Shown here: one piece after another, positions 15,244-15,351 of the stretch | Layout: every line of letters starts with the position of its first letter | Numbering within the stretch: the first letter of the stretch is position 1 | DNA from: JBOGWY01 sp050694015 | GTDB lineage: Bacteria > Actinomycetota > CADDZG01 > WHSQ01 | Length of the DNA: 15,351 nt | Assembly: GCA_050694015.1 (NCBI GenBank) | Contig: JBOGWY010000066.1 | Location: 1 to 15,351 of the forward strand | Reading direction: 5' to 3' | The notes under the pieces: model-generated | The model's input: only the letters and a program-made list of their open reading frames with translations | Told to the model about the DNA's origin: nothing | Databases searched by the model: none | Translations under genes and position numbers: made by a program

Positions 15244-15351
<108 letters not shown>

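Overview
The window is about 65% GC with GTG as well as ATG starts. Every gene except one lies on the minus strand. The gene set points to Actinomycetota: a Pup ligase (PafA), the paired WYL regulators PafB and PafC, and TatA, TatC and a HelY-type Ski2 helicase follow in the order pafA-pafB-pafC-tatA-tatC-helY, which is the order known from Mycobacterium. The 16S rRNA 3' end (CCTCCTTTCT on its own strand) also fits this phylum. The class cannot be fixed from this sequence. A deep or uncultured actinobacterial lineage is my inference, because several features depart from the familiar layout.

Right edge, reading in the direction of transcription (right to left): the last ~30 nt of a 16S rRNA gene; a ~77-nt trailer; a strong intrinsic terminator, where most bacteria would continue into the spacer and 23S; a complete, single-motif LAGLIDADG homing endonuclease gene; then the pafA cluster. 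pafA, a DUF3866-family gene, pafB and pafC are joined by three 4-nt stop/start overlaps and form one translationally coupled operon. The proteasome genes usually found just upstream of pafA (mpa/arc, dop, pup, prcB, prcA) are not in the window.

Centre: the conserved pafC-tatA junction is interrupted by the only plus-strand gene, a soluble GAF-GAF-PAS histidine kinase. It converges on pafC with a single base between the two stop codons and is divergent from a small zinc-ribbon gene. Next come tatA and tatC (4-nt overlap), a membrane-anchored protein with a glycine-rich tail, and the helY-type helicase, whose start lies inside the tail codons of the preceding gene.

Left part: two small proteins of unknown function that share a C-terminal GYRL...W..Y pattern flank a GC-rich terminator. 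They are followed by a PcaF/PaaJ-type thiolase and an overlapping FAD-linked oxidase of the alkyl-DHAP-synthase/GlcD type, which runs off the left edge.

Functionally the window combines protein tagging (PafA), DNA-damage transcription control (PafBC in mycobacteria), Tat protein export, RNA/DNA remodelling by the helicase, and acyl-CoA metabolism. Three transcription units (the endonuclease gene, pafA, tatA) have a TANNNT -10 element ending 6 or 7 nt before the start codon and no clear Shine-Dalgarno, which suggests leaderless mRNAs. No tRNA, CRISPR array, IS element or prophage gene was seen, and no gene-free stretch exceeds 300 bases.
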